64,000 nt of DNA from Ophiosphaerella korrae (GCA_028456385.1 JALNQF010000008.1:248001-312000), one strand, 5' to 3'. Positions 21,880 to 33,644 are shown, counted from the first letter of the stretch. Numbers and translations: made by a program. Notes: a model not told the origin generated them from the sequence alone.

Positions 21880-24800
21880 CTATTGTAGCTTGACCATGAC
21901 ATACGGAATTTCAACATCCTCGCCCGTCTGGTCCTCAGCAGTGATTTCGAAAATCACGTTCTTCTGGTGCCCTGGAACAGCTCTCCTGCTTACGTGCTCA
22001 ACGAGCTTGCTCATCCTATACAGAGTCAGTATGCCCGCGGGAAAAAGACGATACAAACACTTACTTCATGCCCATGCGATCCTTCACCTTGGCTGGTGCA
22101 TAGAAAGCTGCATATAGCAAGCTGACACCAGAGCTAACCATACCCACTGAAAGCCCCTTTTGATCAAAGTAGTCAATAAACTCTCGCAGTGTAACATCTT
22201 CCACCTCGAACCGATCCCATAGCCTGTCAATCGTAACTTCTCCACTCTTTCCGAGGTACTTGCCCTTGGGACTGGCAATCGGCTCACTGAAACCAAAGAA
22301 AGGCAACGCCAGGTTGATGAATCCGTTCTTGTATTGTTCGATGTCCGTCTTGCCATCGATGATCTTGTACAACTCAAGATTGACAAGGCCCGTGACAAGT
22401 GCCGTAGTCGTGGCGATAGCTGGGATAATCTTGCCTGCAATGAACTTGGTCTTGAGCCGATCCGCTGTTTCGATCTTGTAGTTCTCTGCACGAAGGTTGC
22501 TTGCTGCCGTAATGAAGTCAATGTGGTGGTTGGTGTCATCATCCTTCTCAAATTCCACTGGCTCAAGCTTAAATCCGGCTAGCGACTTGGGTTCTGGAAG
22601 CTGCTTGATGACACTTTCCAAAGAGTCGTTCTCAGGTTGAGTGGCGTTTGGATCTGGATCTGAGTCGCTTGCTTGGATCCTGACAGTAGGATCAGGCTTG
22701 AAGTCCGGCACAATCATGTCGTTCAGGACCTCTACATAGTGTTCGCGAGTGGCATTCGGCTTGATCCCGTAGTTGAACGCATGAAGGTGAGCAGCTGCCT
22801 CCACATACGTAAAGTGGGTGGGGCTGTTAGGATCGAACTTCAAGGCGTCTGGCGCGCGTTTGGGTCCTGACCAGAACTGTTGTCCAGAGCCGGTTGTAGA
22901 ACCTTTGGGGAAGTTGTAGAGCAATTGCGCAATCTGGTGGTTGTAGCTCTTCTCGAATTGATGGCGGGCCCAGATGATGCAGTCGTCGTATGATAGCGGC
23001 TTCTCAGTTACCAAGAAATCTCGTAAAGTATCCAGAGTCTGTTTCTCGTTGCCCGACTGCTTAAGAGATGAGCCGAGATAATCAGGCTGCGTCAAATATA
23101 GATTGACAACCTCCGGTCCCTTGACAAAGAGTGAGTCAAATGCTTCACGTGCCCAAGCAATAGTATGCTCAATACGGTTCGGGAAACTCCTCAGTGTGCA
23201 CATAGGGAAAGACTTCTCGGGTGGATCTTGTGAGGAAGAGTATGACTCGGTGATGAACGGGAGAACGACTTGTGTATTGCCCTTGGTACCAAGGGTACCG
23301 CTGTCAAGCAGAGACTTACGGAAGAATACACATCGTCGGTCAACGTATGTGCGCGCCTCCACGTTATCCAGAGCATTCGTAACAGCATCCAACTCATTCC
23401 AGAAAGTCTCGTTAAAGATGTGCTCGGTGTCTGGCCCAACCTTGTCCTGCAGTGTTACAATCTTGCCACGAAGATCTGGGTTCATTGCCTGTACTGCCTT
23501 AGCCGCAGCGTCACTCTTCAGTTTGCCAACATCTGTAGGCCTGAATAGGAACTGTCGATTCAGGTTGCTCTTCTCGATTTGGTCGTTGTCGGTCACTGTA
23601 ATTCTGCCTTCAGGTCCCGCTCCTAATCCCATCATAGCCCAGTTTTTCAGCATTTCGCAGCCAATAGCGCCTGCACCAACGAGGAATTCCTTGATATTGC
23701 CTAGCTTTTTCTGGTACTCTTGGCCGAGTACCGCAATCTGTCCGTCGTAGCGGGAGCCAATCGGGGCGCATTGCTCTTCCGAGCGTGCTGTTGATGTTGG
23801 TATCGACTCCAATGAATCGAAGTATAGGAACTGGACGATGGGATGGAACTTTCCAGACACAGATTTGAGGACCTCTTGCGCAGCCATGCCGCCAAAGAAA
23901 GCAGCTACAGGGCTGAGGTCTCCGCGTGCTTGATAACTCAGCTCTTTGATCAATTTTTCGTCGAGCTCAACCTTCTCCTCTCCTTGGGCAGCAATCTCCA
24001 GCGCAATTTTGAGAACCTCTGTTGCATCTGCATCATGGTGTGGTCGCGGAAACTCGCCCTTGTGGAGGTTTGCAAACTGATGCAAAGCCTGGAACCCAAT
24101 GTGAAGCTGTTGCGGTCGGTCAAACTTGGCGAAGTCGGAAATAAGCAGTTCAGGCTTCTTTAACTGCTTGCTGAACGGCTCGAAGTCGATGATCTTGGGC
24201 ATCTTGACCTGGGCGTACTGACCACCTCCTTGGTAGGCACCTAACCCAGATACATCGCCGATAGAGAAGGTGTATGGGCCCTTGACCTCGATCTTTCGTG
24301 GTGCACAGCCATTAAGACCTTCCATGCCCTTTACTTCAGAGAACGTGACCCAGTCGCCATCCTCAAGCCCGTGCCTGGTCTCATCTAGCGCTGATACCAA
24401 GCCTTGCTCATCAATGCCTGCTATTATGCCGTTTGTGACGTTCTCGCCAGTGGGGTCGCCGATGGTGAAACTTTTGCCGAAATCGGTGAAGATGGAGCCG
24501 AAGAGGCCATATGTGTCGGTGATAACGATGTAGATGCCGTTCTCGTGGCAGTAGTCTGAAATCTTGATTTGATCTTCGAGCGACGTGTTTGTGAGAACGA
24601 TGACTTGGAACTGCTTAAGCTGCGCCAAGTCTGACGTCAGGTCCTTTCCACTGAATTCCTGCACAGGCGTGTATGGGTTGAGTTCCGAGACTCGAGGAAC
24701 CGTGACAGATGCACGAGGCTTCCCCACGTCCTCGGGGTGTAAGAAGAACTGCGACGACAGATCGGCGAGGGCAGCAGGCTGGGGATCGAACAGCGTCAAC

Positions 24801-25036
24801 GACTTGACGCCAGCAAGCGCGATGTTCTTGGCAATCTCAACACCAAGGCCTCGCAGACCAGCGACGAGGACGTTGGAGGAGCCCATGCGCTTCATAGCCT
24901 CGTGGCCGAGCACATACAGCTGCCTACTGTACAGGGACTCATCGATCTCGCCATTGCTGCCGGACGCTTCTTTGAGCTGCTCAACAGCTGTGGCAGGACT
25001 GTCGACCTGCATGTTTTCCTTGCTGGTGTTAGCCAT
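21880..25036 (-). CDS. UBA1: Ubiquitin-activating enzyme E1
   Basis: Exons 25036-22065 and 22015-21880 give 1035 residues, the normal E1 length. The inactive adenylation repeat opens with [17 protein letters not shown]. The active one carries the ATP-binding [18 protein letters not shown] and the adenylate-contacting [17 protein letters not shown]. The catalytic cysteine is in [16 protein letters not shown] (about Cys613). The ubiquitin-fold domain is completed by the last exon, ending IPYVMVKLQ; without that splice the frame would end early at MGMK. It activates ubiquitin with ATP and loads it onto E2 enzymes. The ATG at 25036 is chosen because homology begins soon after it. An upstream ATG at 25192, joined through a good 75-nt intron (25112-25186), would add an in-frame extension. 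Confidence 0.93.
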
Positions 25037-25192
25037 GTCCAAAAGTGGGTGTGGGTGTAGCAGTGGAGAGGCGAAGGACAGCTCAAGGAGGCCCAACAGA
25101 TGTCGAGTGATCTATGGTTACAAATGCACAGCCCCACCAACGGCATGGCGTCAGTCAACAACGCGCCAAACACGTCTCATACTTACAGCCAT

Positions 25193-27018
25193 GGCCTTTT
25201 CTTTCTTATTCGGACCTGCGTCCGCGACGGGGAGCTTTCTCTTCGACGCCAACTTGCCGGCCGCTGCAGATGCTGGGAGCTGTGGAGGGCGATCGTCGAG
25301 TACTGCGGGGTGCAAGGATAGAGGGGTAATGGAATGGGCTAAGAAGTGTTTCTGCAACAGTGAGTAGGGGGACCGGTTGTGAGAAGAAGTAGGAAGAGCG
25401 ACAAAGGCTTCGAGGCAGCAGCGCGAGGCAAATGTTATTAGTTATGCGACTGCCCGAAGGTGCTAGAGCTTCGAGCCGCTATCCCACAATTGTCTTGGCG
25501 TATGCAATCATGTTTACCTCGTCCTATGCAACCCCCAAACACGAAACTTATCCTTTCACTCGATCAGCTTTCACACCTCAGCAGCTTACACCGTACAGTG
25601 GGATCTTTCTTCGCGAGGACAGCGTGGCCGCGCGTTTACTCAACCAGAACCACGAATAGGTCATCCTATCATTGGGCGCATTACCAACCATTCACTCTTA
25701 TCCGCCTCGGTATGTGGCGATGAATCCGCCACAGCAACAAAATTACCATGAGCTTTTCGTCTCAGATAGTAGAACATGGTTCTATTTCAAGTTAGGATCA
25801 TCCCATCGGCTAGAGTTCATGTCTTTCGTACCTTCCGTGTTTATCAAACCAAACTACAAATATCTGAGAGTGTGCAACTCAGAATGTGTATCTCCTTCCA
25901 TTTCCTCTCTCTTCTGCATGATCCCTCCCCTCTTCTACGTAAGCTCTCCTCTCTTCTATATCAATTCAGTAAACACAGATTGCTTTTCAGAATTGGGACA
26001 CTCACCATATGCTCGACGAAGCTGGTGCTGCTGCCAAAGTGATAGCACGTTGATTCCCAATTGGAGGATGCCCAGAACTATAGCTACAGCCATTTCAGAT
26101 GACAGGCGGATGGTACTCATGATGACAATATAGTGCAATCTCGGTTGTTTGAGTGATAAAGGCGTGCTCGCACTTGAGCGCGTTAATTACAACAGTGAGA
26201 AAGTGCCTCGGCAGCACTTCCCAAGGTCGAAGTAATACAAAATAGGAGCCGACCAGTCTTCCACGGTTCCTATTGAAGAGCGAGATTACTTTCCGAAAAC
26301 CACCTGGGAAGAACGCGAAAGGCGACCGATTATCAGTTGTAACGGTGAATAGAGCACAGGAGGCAATCCTTCGAGGGAACAGATGAGGCTTTTGAACTTG
26401 TCTGACTACCATCCCAAATAGTGTTCTGGAGCCACACTAGTGTGATATATGTACTGACGACCAGCGGCATTGTACTTTTGCGTCTGTGTCTGCGGCCGCT
26501 TTGCCATGGTGCGTGTCAGTTGCACCCTGGCTTGGCCTTTGCGTTAAGGTATTGTACTTTTGTAGGTCAGGGTCATGGCAGCTGTGACACCAACTACTCC
26601 ATGAGCCACTCAAGAATAAGAAAAGCAGCGTGGGCAAGCTTACCGCACCGTTAGATCGCGTCCAGCACGCGTGTGTCGAAACCAAGACTAGAATACCATG
26701 TCCGCAAATTGTCCTTTTGTAAGTGAAAAATTGATTGGACCGGCTGCACACCGGTCATCTGCAAGCACTACGCGTGCGTGCGCCACAACTCAGAGCAATT
26801 GTACTTTTGCCTAGCCAATGAAAAGGAACAAGGTCAGTACCTCACTCGTCAGCCTGATGCTCTTGAAGCCTGACTCTATCCTGCCCTCTACTGGATCACT
26901 GTACTGATTTTCAAAATCTCTGGCTCTATCGACGCCACTGCACCCTTGTACACGATTCATTGAGACCCACATCAATTTCAAAAACATTCATCGAATTGCA
27001 AACTTCACCACCCTTCCA
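25193..27018. other. Long intergenic region with repeated ATTGTACTTTTG motif
   Basis: No gene is supported in this 1.8-kb region. The first part is the UBA1 upstream region. Between 26469 and 26809 the 12-mer ATTGTACTTTTG recurs three times exactly and once with one mismatch, leading up to the Clr5 gene. Confidence 0.5.
26469..26809 (+). repeat. Four dispersed copies of a 12-bp motif
   Basis: ATTGTACTTTTG occurs at 26469-26480, 26551-26562 and 26798-26809, and as ATTGTCCTTTTG at 26708-26719. The flanking bases differ, so only the 12-mer is shared. All copies have the same orientation. They lie upstream of the Clr5 gene at 27019. They could be binding sites for a regulator or remnants of an older repeat. 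Confidence 0.65.
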
Positions 27019-27479
27019 ATGTCGACATGCATGTCGCAAGCTCCGGGGAAAAGGAAGGCTCCAACACTACGTGACAGTGACTGGGAGCCTTATAAAGACC
27101 GGATCACTAACCTTTATACATCGGGAACACCACTCAAGAGGGTTAAGGTAGCCATTGAGACTGAGTTCAGTTTTCATGCAGAGTATGGTCTTTGCAAGCA
27201 GCGAAGGAATTATAGGCATATGGTTATAGAACTCACAGGATTCGACAATACAAATCGCGCATCAGCCAATCGAACTTAGACAAAAACGTGAAGCCTGATG
27301 AGATGAAGTGTATCACTAGGAAAAGGCAGAGACGACGTCTGCTTGGCAATGACAAACGTGGCCTGAGGTTTCGCGTACTAGGAAACGAAGTGGACCCTAA
27401 TAAGATCGATCGATCGATGAAGAGGAATAGGATGTTGCCCGACATGCCCTATTTGCCTGATCCCATGCCATGTCAGTGA
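27019..27479 (+). CDS. Short Clr5-domain protein, possibly truncated
   Basis: Exons 27019-27182 and 27239-27479 encode 134 residues. Residues 17-80 form a Clr5 domain: SDWEPYKDRITNLYTSGTPL, then, across the splice, FHAEIRQYKSRISQSNLDKN. The usual continuation, VKPDEMKCITRKRQRRRL and VDPNKIDRSMKR, follows. The 56-nt intron has donor GTATGG and acceptor CACAG; only this join gives the Clr5 pattern. Clr5 was named from a fission-yeast heterochromatin factor. In filamentous fungi the domain caps many long proteins with ankyrin or NACHT regions. This one stops abruptly after PYLPDPMPCQ. An ankyrin-like scrap lies 1 kb downstream, so it may be the surviving head of a decayed larger gene. Confidence 0.65.
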
Positions 27480-28457
27480 AGGTTGGGAGAATCATGTCAA
27501 GATCAAAACTGACTTTATGTAACAACCCCTTCTGTCATTAGCTGCTACACATCACCAGAACGAGGCAGCCCGATTCCACCTAACAGTCATGAACATTGCC
27601 CACCAAAACCAATTGGTCCAATCTTGCTGAACGCCAACCGTCCTTTCGAAACATAATACCTGTTAGGTATTAACGCCTACGCAAACAAGATACATAGGGT
27701 CGATCTACCTGTCACTCTTATCACCTCACTCACCAACGGCGTTGCACATCGATCCCTGAAGTATTTGTTTTCCGCCAAAGGTTGGGCGAAAGATAACAGC
27801 TTGGCCATTTTGGCTGAGCGATTCGGCCTCTTCATGGGGAGCTGTCCCAAGGTTTTTTCAACTCTCAACTTTCCGGAATCACCAAATGGTATTTCAGACG
27901 AAGGGTTCATGACCAAACTCCAGTGACATGTCGCCTGGACTTGGGAGCACAATAGTTCGATGTGTCACATTTCTGTCTGTCGGGCCGCGCTTTCTCTCTC
28001 AACTGAGCTGTTAAAAATACGATACTTTGTCATAGGTGGGCCGTTCTGGAGCCTTGAAGTACATTATTTGCGTAGTGGATGGCATGTTGCAACATCTCAA
28101 CACCAAGTAAACCAATGGCCTTGATTTGTGGAGAACCTCTTGATCCGATTGGCTCACATCATTCGCATCCGCCTATAGAGAGCGGCATATTGCGAAAACC
28201 CCCGGGGGCGAGCAGAGCGCTTGTCCCAATTCTTTTACTCTTCTGGCCCTACAGCATATGGAAATGCAACGCCAGTTTCCCAAGCAAAGAAGGACGGTAA
28301 AATGTCCTAACGCAATAAATAGATGCTTGGCAGAAACTACGTGACATGGAATCTCTTCAGAGGGTTGTATTTACAATTGGGTAGACCTTCTTTTCACTGC
28401 AGCGGCCTCGAACACGGGCAAGATTACCGGGGGTCCTCGAATTCCTACTAGATCGGG
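27480..28457. other. Decayed spacer between Clr5 and ankyrin fragments
   Basis: Open frames are short and unmatched. Position and length suit the lost middle of a Clr5-ankyrin gene, but no residue-level match was found. Confidence 0.35.
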
Positions 28458-28570
28458 TCTCAAGGGACTGGGTTGGAAGCTATGCGTCTCCTCGTCAACT
28501 TGGGCACCAACGTCTTCGCTGTGGATGAAGAAGGCCATGGAGCACTACACTGGGTAACGTCAGGCTTTCA
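28458..28570 (+). pseudogene. Ankyrin-repeat-like gene fragment
   Basis: The frame reads SQGTGLEAMRLLVNLGTNVF, then AVDEEGHGALHWVTSG, which fits the ankyrin pattern of helix-loop-helix followed by a new repeat start (EEGHGALHW). It is bounded by a stop upstream at 28449-28451 and dissolves into unrelated sequence downstream. No start codon or intact repeat array remains. It probably derives from a Clr5- or NACHT-type ankyrin protein. Confidence 0.5.
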
Positions 28571-28945
28571 AAAAAGTTTTCTCGACCATCCTTCGCCACT
28601 TAGTTTTAATCTGATATCTCTTTTGATGGAGACGTTGCCTCCATTTATACTTTACTATAGACTCCGACTTGCACATACATTATCATCACTCAGGTTTCAA
28701 TCAAATGCACGTCAGGTTGATAGGCATTCAATCAGTATTTAATTATTCATCATCCGGCCTTCGCAGGCATACTATACACACTCCCCTTGCTTCCACTTTC
28801 TATTCCAATTCCCCTCCGGTCATGCCTCATTACCAGCCATTGCACGCAATAATTTTTGCCGAGCCCAAACGCCATGCCGCGGAATCCGTCACGCAGCCCC
28901 ATGCATAAAACGCTGCAAAAAAAGGTATAAATCAAAGAAGCAAAG
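28571..28945. other. Intergenic spacer
   Basis: No gene recognised; it includes the 3' flank of the cysteine-rich membrane protein gene. Confidence 0.45.
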
Positions 28946-30151
28946 CTAGAAGAAGGGTAGGGGAGGGTTATCGCCGTGAGGAATGGCGGGTGGTACGGGT
29001 GCGCCGATCATCCGAGCTAGCACTACCTGTTTGTTGTTAGTGTGTGATTCTAAAGGTGTAGGGGAGTAGTTAGGGCAGGACTTGCTTGAACTCGTGTAGT
29101 CGCTGTAATAGTAGCTCGACCCACTAACCGTGGTGCTCTTATCATCGTGCTTAGCGTCGTGCTTCCTCTTCATGCCCAGCATAAGCGCGAGGCCACCCAG
29201 GGCGGCGGCGACGCCCATACCCTTGCCTATGCCGCTCTTCTTCTCTGAGCTGACACGCGACGGACGGCTGGGACGACCAGCGCCGTACCAGCGCCCGCTG
29301 CCTACGGCACCGCTAGAGTGGTGGTGTTCTTCAATGTAGGTTTCCTCATGGGTGTGCTTCTTCTTCTTGCCCAGGCCGAAGATGCCTATGATGGTGTCGA
29401 ACAGGGCGCGCGCGCAGCAGAACAGGCAGAGCAGGAGGAGCAAGAGGACGCCGAAGAGGACGCCAATGACGATGCCGGCAATGGCGCCGCCAGACAGGCC
29501 GCCATTGTTAGACGCAACGGGGACTGGAGCGCCGGCTGCGCCGGTGGGGATTGGGGTCTGGAAAGGGACAGTGGCGGTTGGGCGGCCGGTGTAGGTGACT
29601 ATGACAAGGCCTGAGTTGGTGGGACGCAGCGGGGCAGAGGGGGCGAGCGTACCTGGGACGGTAGGCAAAATGCCTCCTGAACTGCCGCCGCCGAGGGGCG
29701 CGCAGGTGTTGCCTGTGCCACAGTAGTAGCCGGCATCGCAGCAGCCGCCGCCGCACGGGTTCTGGGAGCCCTTGCAGGAGCCGGTGGGAGCAGCGCCTGC
29801 TACCCCGCCGACGAAGCTGCTGAAGACAGTGGTGTGGGTGACGAGCCCGACGGTCTCGACGTACTTGGTGGTGAAGTACTGCCAGCCGCTGCCTGCCGAG
29901 CCGCCGTTGCAGACGGCCTGCTTGTTGGAGTCCTCGCCACACGTCTGGCCGGTTGCGCAGCAGAGTTGCTTGTAGAAGCCGCACAGATTGGCCTCGGGGC
30001 ACGATTGGCGCGGCTCGAGCTGGGCGGCCCCGTGCAGCTCGAGGAGCTCGTCCATGTGCACGGGATACGGCTTGGCGAGTGTTGTTGCTGGGAGATGTGC
30101 GACGGCGAGCAGACCGAGGGCGGCCGCCGGGGCGCTGAAGAGCCGCATCAT
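28946..30151 (-). CDS. Cysteine-rich single-pass membrane protein (fungal, unknown function)
   Basis: From the ATG pair at 30151/30148 the frame gives about 401 residues. Residues 1-27 look like a signal peptide (MMRLFSAPAAALGLLAVAHL). The extracellular part has two Cys-rich clusters: CPEANLCGFYKQLCCATGQTC, and later NPCGGGCCDAGYYCGTGNTC, which resembles small chitin-binding or cystine-knot modules. A Pro/Thr-rich stalk leads to one strong membrane segment (GAIAGIVIGVLFGVLLLLLL), followed by CLFCC, a likely palmitoylation site. A basic cytosolic tail (GKKKKHTHEE) and a Tyr/Ser-rich end follow. The topology resembles cell-wall sensor-like proteins. An earlier non-ATG start in the same frame was ignored. 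The last 40 residues may include unspliced intron sequence. Confidence 0.6.
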   Translation of the reverse strand: MMRLFSAPAAALGLLAVAHLPATTLAKPYPVHMDELLELHGAAQLEPRQSCPEANLCGFYKQLCCATGQTCGEDSNKQAVCNGGSAGSGWQYFTTKYVETVGLVTHTTVFSSFVGGVAGAAPTGSCKGSQNPCGGGCCDAGYYCGTGNTCAPLGGGSSGGILPTVPGTLAPSAPLRPTNSGLVIVTYTGRPTATVPFQTPIPTGAAGAPVPVASNNGGLSGGAIAGIVIGVLFGVLLLLLLCLFCCARALFDTIIGIFGLGKKKKHTHEETYIEEHHHSSGAVGSGRWYGAGRPSRPSRVSSEKKSGIGKGMGVAAALGGLALMLGMKRKHDAKHDDKSTTVSGSSYYYSDYTSSSKSCPNYSPTPLESHTNNKQVVLARMIGAPVPPAIPHGDNPPLPFF

Positions 30152-30840
30152 GAGGCTGGTGGAGAGGCCTCCCAGGCGGATGGGATGGTGTTGAGGGCGT
30201 GAGCGGTGAAGGGCGACCAGGTGCAGTCGCAATTGGCGCGGGGTCAAACGTAGGCTAATGCAGCTTCCCTCGTGGATGCGTGGATGCAATGGCACCAAAG
30301 AAAGTCAGCGCGAGTCAACGAAAGTCAGCGGTTGAATTGTGCAAGAACAAAAGGGCTGCAGCGTGGAATGGAGGGTTGTGGAAGCGGTGCAGAGGAAATA
30401 GGTACACTTAGATTTGGGTGGTTGGCAGCGTGGCTGGGAGAGGTTGGGAGCTGCCCGAAGGGACTCGGTCTCGGTACTTTGCTGGCAGTGATCCCGAAAC
30501 CTGTCTGCGCTATGTGTCCCAGTTCGTCGTCGGTGGGCTTCTCTTTTGTCTGGATGCGATGCGAACGATTGCGTGCGTGTGTATAGCTGCTGCCATGCGG
30601 CGGCCATGTGCCAGCTGCCCCAAACACAGCCGCCCGTTCACCCAGCAACCACCAGGCCAGCCCGCCAGTCTGGGGCTTCGCATTCTCCGACACGCCGCAA
30701 TGGCCATCAATGAAATCAGCCCTCCGCCTGGCCCGTTTTTCCGTCGCCGCTTCGTCCGGCTGATGTCACAGATGCCTGTTGATGTTGATACTGATACTAA
30801 TGCTATTCTGCGAGAGATGGATGGAAATTCGGCTGCTAGC
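30152..30840. other. Intergenic region
   Basis: This is the promoter side of the Cys-rich membrane protein gene and the 3' flank of the GMC oxidoreductase gene. No independent gene is supported; the longer frames here have no domain content. Confidence 0.5.
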
Positions 30841-32672
30841 CTAGCCAGCCCTATCCAGCCCATACTCCCGCACCATCTTCTCACTAATCTTCTGCCCCAC
30901 AAGATACGCTGTCGCCTGCGTGTGGTTGTTCGTCGTCAATGGACAGATGCTCAGGTCCGCCACTCGCAACCCCTGCACCCCATATACCTTGCCGCTCGAG
31001 TCCACACTGTTGCCGTCTTCCTCTCGCCCCATCCTCACCGTCCCATTTGCATGCCACACCGTGCCTGCGTTGTCTTTGACATATGCATCGATATCCGCGT
31101 CTGACATGGACGCCGGCCCCAGCAGTGTTTTGCGCACCGCCGGCCTGATGCTCGGATTGAGCACCACCTTGTTCCACGTGTTGCGGATGGCTTCGCGCAT
31201 GACCAACACATCAAAGGGGTGAGTAAGGTAATTGAGTTTCAACACAGGCGTGTCTGCCACGTCCTTGGACCGTAGCGTAACCGACCCTTCAGAGTGCGGA
31301 TTCATCAGGAAGGCGATGCATGTCATGTAGCTGTTTCCTGGCGTCAAGCGCGTGCCTGGCGGCCAGAGCAGCGAGTTGTTGATAAACTCAAAGGTAGGAA
31401 CCGCGTCACGGGATAGAAACTCCTGGTCGCTTGGAGAAAGCCGCTTGAACTCGGGTGTATTTTCCAGGCCTGGCACTTTGAGAAATCCGCCCCATAGGAC
31501 GCTCTGCTGCAGTGCAAAGGCACCAGTTTGGTCCTTCTCCCAGAGCGCTTCTGCCTCAGCCATGCTTTCAGGACTAGATTCAAACGTCGTGCGGTCATTG
31601 ACGGATCCATCGACTTCGACGCCCATAAAGGCCATGACATGATCTTGAAGATGCTTTCCAACGCCAGGTAGGTCCTTCTTGACCTCAATCCCCAAAGCTT
31701 CGAGTTCAGATTTGGGACCGATGCCGTTCAAGAGCAGGAGCTTGGGTGTGTCGATTGCTCCACCACAAAGGATGACTTCCTTGCTCGTCGATGCTACAAT
31801 CATCAACACACAAAAATCAACCATGAACAACTCAACATACCTTCTCGTCCATCCACCGTCACAACGCCCACCACTCTCGTCCCCTCAAACACCAACCGCT
31901 CCACTGTCGCCCCCGTCCAAACCTCCAAATTCGCCGGCTTCCCCACCAAATGCGCGCCCGCACTCGTACTCCTCCCCGCCCGACTATAACTAAACGGAAA
32001 CACGCTGACGCCCACGGGATCCCCCGAATTCGGATCCATGTTAATCTTCTCTCCCGCCTGCGCCATGGCTTCCATCTGCACCCCAACCCCCATCTCCAAG
32101 ACGCTCGGTAGCCCCACCTTCAGTGTACCTTTCGTCCCATGCTCATCCACAGGCCTCGCAAGATGCGCATACTCATTAGCCCCTTGGCCCTCATACGTCT
32201 CAATCACGCCAAAACTGCGTCTCACAGACTCCCACCCCCACTCCTCATCCCCAACCAGTTCCCCCCACCGCTCATAATCCTCACGACTCCCGTACAAATA
32301 AACCCCGAAATTGATAATCGAGCTGCCGCCTAGCCCTTTGCCGCGCGCATATGGGATCACGCGGTTGTTGAGCGCTGGCTCGGGCTCAGAGACGTAGGCG
32401 TAGGAGAGGTCAGGGCGCAGTACGACGGGTGCGTAGCGGTGGAAGGGGGCAGAGAGGTATGCGCCGGTTGGGGAGGTGCCGGCTTCGAGGAGGAGGATGC
32501 GGGGGTGCGAAGGCGAGTGGGCGAGGCGGTGGGCGAGGAGGCAACCTGCTGTTCCGCCTGGAATATATGTTAGTATATATATATATATTTCTACATGTAC
32601 ATATATCACAGCAGATATGGGTTGGGGCCATAGTGTACCTCCTACAATGACAAAGTCGTATGCAGATGCCAT
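30841..32672 (-). CDS. GMC-family FAD oxidoreductase
   Basis: Three exons (32672-32639, 32557-31841, 31793-30841) encode 567 residues. The first intron interrupts the dinucleotide-binding motif: DFVIVGGGTAGCLLAHRLA spans it. GMC signature 1 appears as ARGKGLGGSSIINFGVYLYG. Signature 2 is CGGAIDTPKLLLLNGIGP. The active-site region has TVWHANGTVRMG, and the second catalytic residue lies in CPLTTNNHTQATAYLVGQ. There is no signal peptide, so it is intracellular, unlike secreted glucose or aryl-alcohol oxidases. The substrate is an alcohol or polyol that cannot be specified. Intron 1 (81 nt) contains a TA repeat. A 14-bp tandem repeat lies about 125 bp upstream of the start. Confidence 0.88.
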
Positions 32673-32796
32673 GTCGCAAAGCGGTCAACTCAACACGTCT
32701 GGCAAGTCGTCCAGGAAAATATACATCTGCAAGCTATTGGCAACGCCTTATACCCTCAATTAATCAATCCCAAGTCTAGAATAAAACAAATTCCCA

Positions 32797-32845
32797 GCTG
32801 ACAGTGTAAGGCTGACGGTGTAAGGCTGACGGTGTAAGGCTGACC
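32797..32845. repeat. Tandem repeat, 14-bp unit, 3.5 copies
   Basis: The unit GCTGACGGTGTAAG is present three times head to tail (the first copy has A for G at position 7), then GCTGACC. It sits directly upstream of the GMC oxidoreductase gene. Confidence 0.9.
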
Positions 32846-33294
32846 GGGCGACGCCATGCCCCCTCCGTCGGGAAACCGCCCCACCTACCCGGGTGCGTTA
32901 GCGAGTGTGGTGCTTGCTCCAGCCCCATGGGCAAGTGTCAATCAGCCGGGACACAGCTCTCACCAAGTGGTGAAGACAGCCAGGCTAGGTATTCGCTGTA
33001 GGTAAGGTAACGAAAACGGAACGGGTGACATGTGTAATCCATCCTTGTGTAACACATTGAATGTATTTTAGCCCCGTCCAATGGAACGGCTGTGGCATGG
33101 CCTTCAAGCGTAAATCAGCATATCGCTCTCTTGCAATCGCTTTGTTCTGTTCCGAGTTGTGAGCATCACTGGTCCCGGCTTGATTAATGGGTTGTACTAC
33201 CATATCGTCACGCGAGGTGTATACGGTCAGATCAAGCGCTTCTGTATGCGTTGATACCTTGCCCCAAATGCGTCGGTGATAGTATCTTCATTGG

Positions 33295-33334
33295 AAAAAA
33301 TAAATAAATAAATAAATAAAAATAAAAAATAAAA
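33295..33334. repeat. AAAT microsatellite
   Basis: Uninterrupted (AAAT)n-type simple sequence drifting into A-rich DNA, within the spacer. Confidence 0.85.
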
Positions 33335-33644
33335 CAACAGTGAGATATTCGAGTGATCACTAATAAGCGACATCGGTAGTGGTAAGTGGCGAGCATTTGC
33401 TGACATGTAAAGGCTTACCAAGTGATGTGTAAGCCATCATGGGATGCATCAAGTCTTTTATTTGGATATCAAATGCCTTCTTGCTGACGCTAGCAGAGCT
33501 CAAGGGCTGACTCTAGCATAAAGATCTATTTGGGGTGAAAACTTGATAAGCGTAGACTAATTTACAACTAGAAAGAGTGTCCAACATCGACACAGTAGTA
33601 CAACAACTTTCCAATCCATGTTTATGTATCTTAACACGAGCCCC

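Larger units (their letters stand above)
32673..33644. other. Intergenic region with tandem repeats
   Basis: It contains a 14-bp tandem array at 32797-32845 and an AAAT-rich microsatellite at 33295-33334. It should contain the GMC promoter and the 3' flank of the dioxygenase gene. No gene is seen. Confidence 0.55.

Noticed and set aside
24585..25367. 260-codon plus-strand frame
   Set aside because: Antisense shadow of the E1 gene; E1 homology on the other strand is unambiguous.
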